The notes beneath the pieces were generated by a model that did not search any database, was not told where the DNA came from, and saw only the letters and a list, made by a program, of their open reading frames with translations. Positions 62,229 to 64,000 of a stretch of 64,000 bases of DNA are shown piece by piece. A program made the translations under genes and the position numbers. Each line of letters opens with the position of its first letter. Positions within the stretch are counted from its first letter, which is position 1. This DNA is from Euwallacea fornicatus (taxonomy: Eukaryota > Arthropoda > Insecta > Coleoptera > Curculionidae): the NCBI RefSeq assembly GCF_040115645.1, contig NC_089564.1, forward strand, positions 1,488,001-1,552,000. Direction: 5' to 3'.

Positions 62229-64000
62229 TGATAAAATCGTCACTGCCAGAGGTCGAACGTATATTTTCGTCTCTTCAGTTAATATCCGTTAAGTATTTAT
62301 ATTATTTTAGAGTACTTATTATATTTTAAAAACAACCGTGAGCACACGGATTTATTTTCGTAATGTCTGTTATTACAATCATACACAAAGAAATAGGAAC
62401 GATATATATTTTTACCATTCTATTGTGTTATTGAAATGATGAAAGTGAGAATGTTGAACGTTTTCATAATTCCATCGATGTGGTTAAGAAACTGGTGTAA
62501 AAGCAAATCAATGCTTGTGTAGAATAGAGGTAAATTTTTCTGAATTTGCCCATATAAAATTAAAATTCTTGTGAAATAAAGGATTTCATCTTTCCTAAGT
62601 AAATATTGTATAGTTAAATTAAAAACGTTGATTCTCGAGATTACTGATAAAATTTATAATACTGGATGAGTTAGAAGTAAAGGGCAAACTTGTAGAACTT
62701 TTTAGCTACAGGGCGCCCTATTATAAACACCCCTTGTTTTTGCTGTTTTATTTTTTATTTTTATATAACAATAAATCATATAAAAGATGTCATTTTTACG
62801 TTGAGATTTGAATAAATATATCTAGGATATACAGGGTGTCTTAGAAAAGCATAACAAATCAATTTTATCCTTTTTTTTTAATTGGATTTGGTGTGTATTG
62901 TTATTTTTCAACGAAGTTCTGATTTAAGGAATATTAGATTTCGTGACATTAGTTCTAACTTATCTCGCAAATGAAGATTATCTCTTTCATAAGAATAATG
63001 AGTTAGATAAAGAACAGATTCATAATCGGAAATCGAGTGATTCTCAATAATCTAACTCATTATTCTTGTGGAACAGACATTCGTTATATACCAGAAAACG
63101 GTTAGAACTAATATAAAAGCACACGTTGAGGCACGTTTTTATGAGACATCATGTTTATTCAATATATGGTGTGTTTACGTCTTTAGGCAAAATCCTATAT
63201 TTTGTATATAAACGATTTTTTATAAGATTTAAAACAAAGAATTAAATAAGGGGCCTTTATAATGGGACACACCGTTCAGTGTAAAACTACTTTGTTATCG
63301 AAATACAAGATATCAAAACTTCAGAATAAAAAACAATTATTTTCCAGCTGCTTCAGATTTTTTGGAGTTCTCATGATTTCATTTTACAAAATGTTGATAA
63401 TATCTACAAGGGCAGGAGTTATCCTGTTTTAGGGATTAAAGGCTTTGTACCATCTTTTTTATCGGACGGTCTGACTGTTTATTTCCAAAAATTTAAATAT
63501 GTTAAATTTCAGTTTTAATTATTAAATTCTTGCAGTGTGTCCCTATTTGTCACCGTTTTTTCAGTTATTTGCAGAAATATCTCGAAATACATGTAATTTT
63601 CTACTAACAAATGCCAATGTTTCATTTGCGTTTCCATTTGGGTTTCCAAGTACATAAAAAAATTTAATTAAAAAAAAGGGTGAAGAAACATGATATGTTT
63701 TCCGTGGTTGGTTATTATGTATGTATTTGAAATCCAAATGGACCACACACATGAACTATATGCATTTGTTACAAAAAAAACCAAGGGCATTTTTTACTTT
63801 TACGAATAATTTGAAAACGGTAGCATGTATGAAACTCATAAAACAGATCGAAATTTTTTCTTAATTGTATGGGTAATTAAAATTTTGTTAACTAGACAGT
63901 CAGTGAATGGCACGCGAGAAAAAAGTTTAAAGTACTAAAATGAATTCTTGTCGCTTAAAGGATACTATCCCATATATTTTTGACGAAAAATAGTTTAAGT
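62229..64000. other. ATAD2 3' region and repeats
   Basis: The ATAD2 3'UTR probably ends after aataaa at 62575-62580. A hairpin-forming segment lies at 62940-63115 inside a possible element starting at about 62834 (acagggtgtcttag). No coding signal was recognised to the window end. Confidence 0.5.
62940..63115. repeat. Nested hairpin (MITE core?)
   Basis: aagaataatgagttagat near 62991 pairs with atctaactcattattctt near 63049. Outside it, attagttctaac near 62950 pairs with gttagaactaat near 63102. The two nested pairings share one axis, so the segment can fold as a long hairpin. Confidence 0.55.

Noticed and set aside
1..64000. CRISPR arrays, bacterial operons, rRNA genes or an integrated virus
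   Set aside because: No regularly spaced direct repeats, no Shine-Dalgarno-led gene strings, no rRNA-like blocks and no viral structural or polymerase frames were recognised. The only RT remnants are short, broken non-LTR retrotransposon pieces.

Overview
This is an AT-rich animal (eukaryotic) nuclear window. Every recognisable gene is intron-split with GT-AG introns, many of them only 45-100 nt. The proteins are closest to metazoan families I know, and the intergenic DNA is full of short inverted-repeat elements ending in motifs like acagggtgt / acaccctgt. An insect is the best reading, and a beetle is possible, but I cannot fix the order from sequence alone.

Layout. 1-7002: intergenic DNA, then a small secreted cysteine-rich protein gene (+) with a 4.1 kb intron. 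7003-14408: no gene; a ~1.4 kb foldback element (about 10575-11967) and a second repeat block (about 12600-13515). 14409-20522: POFUT2 (+, 6 exons, 424 aa). Its 3.8 kb fourth intron carries, on the opposite strand, two tandem genes: LTO1 and a METTL25-family methyltransferase separated by only 2 nt. 21795-27443: VPS35 (-, 14 exons, 800 aa) with a start exon that encodes only the Met. 27444-29704: intergenic, with an inverted pair of coding-like 40-mers. 29705-33599: Lunapark (+, 7 exons, 404 aa). 35307-39461: a BNIP2-family BCH-domain protein (+, 6 exons, 436 aa). 39462-45372: gene-poor, with one MITE and a broken retrotransposon RT fragment. 45373-47281: TMEM68-type acyltransferase (-, first exon not located). 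47282-52858: gene-poor, with a decayed non-LTR element. 52859-62228: ATAD2 (+, 23 exons, 1357 aa), with a ~560 bp inverted-repeat element inside one intron. 62229-64000: repeats.

The genes are mostly unrelated housekeeping functions: ER glycosylation (POFUT2), ER shaping (Lunapark), ER lipid acylation (TMEM68), endosomal sorting (VPS35), iron-sulphur delivery (LTO1), RNA or protein methylation (METTL25), chromatin (ATAD2) and signalling scaffold (BNIP2). The exception is the LTO1-METTL25 pair, which must share one transcript. All exon joins given here were checked for reading phase; the six complete multi-exon models each sum to a multiple of three.

Most unusual items: the nested antisense LTO1/METTL25 dicistron; the secreted protein built of three C-x3-C-x8-C repeats; the long foldback elements; a decayed or alternative terminal exon in the BNIP2-like gene; and the inverted coding-like repeat next to VPS35.
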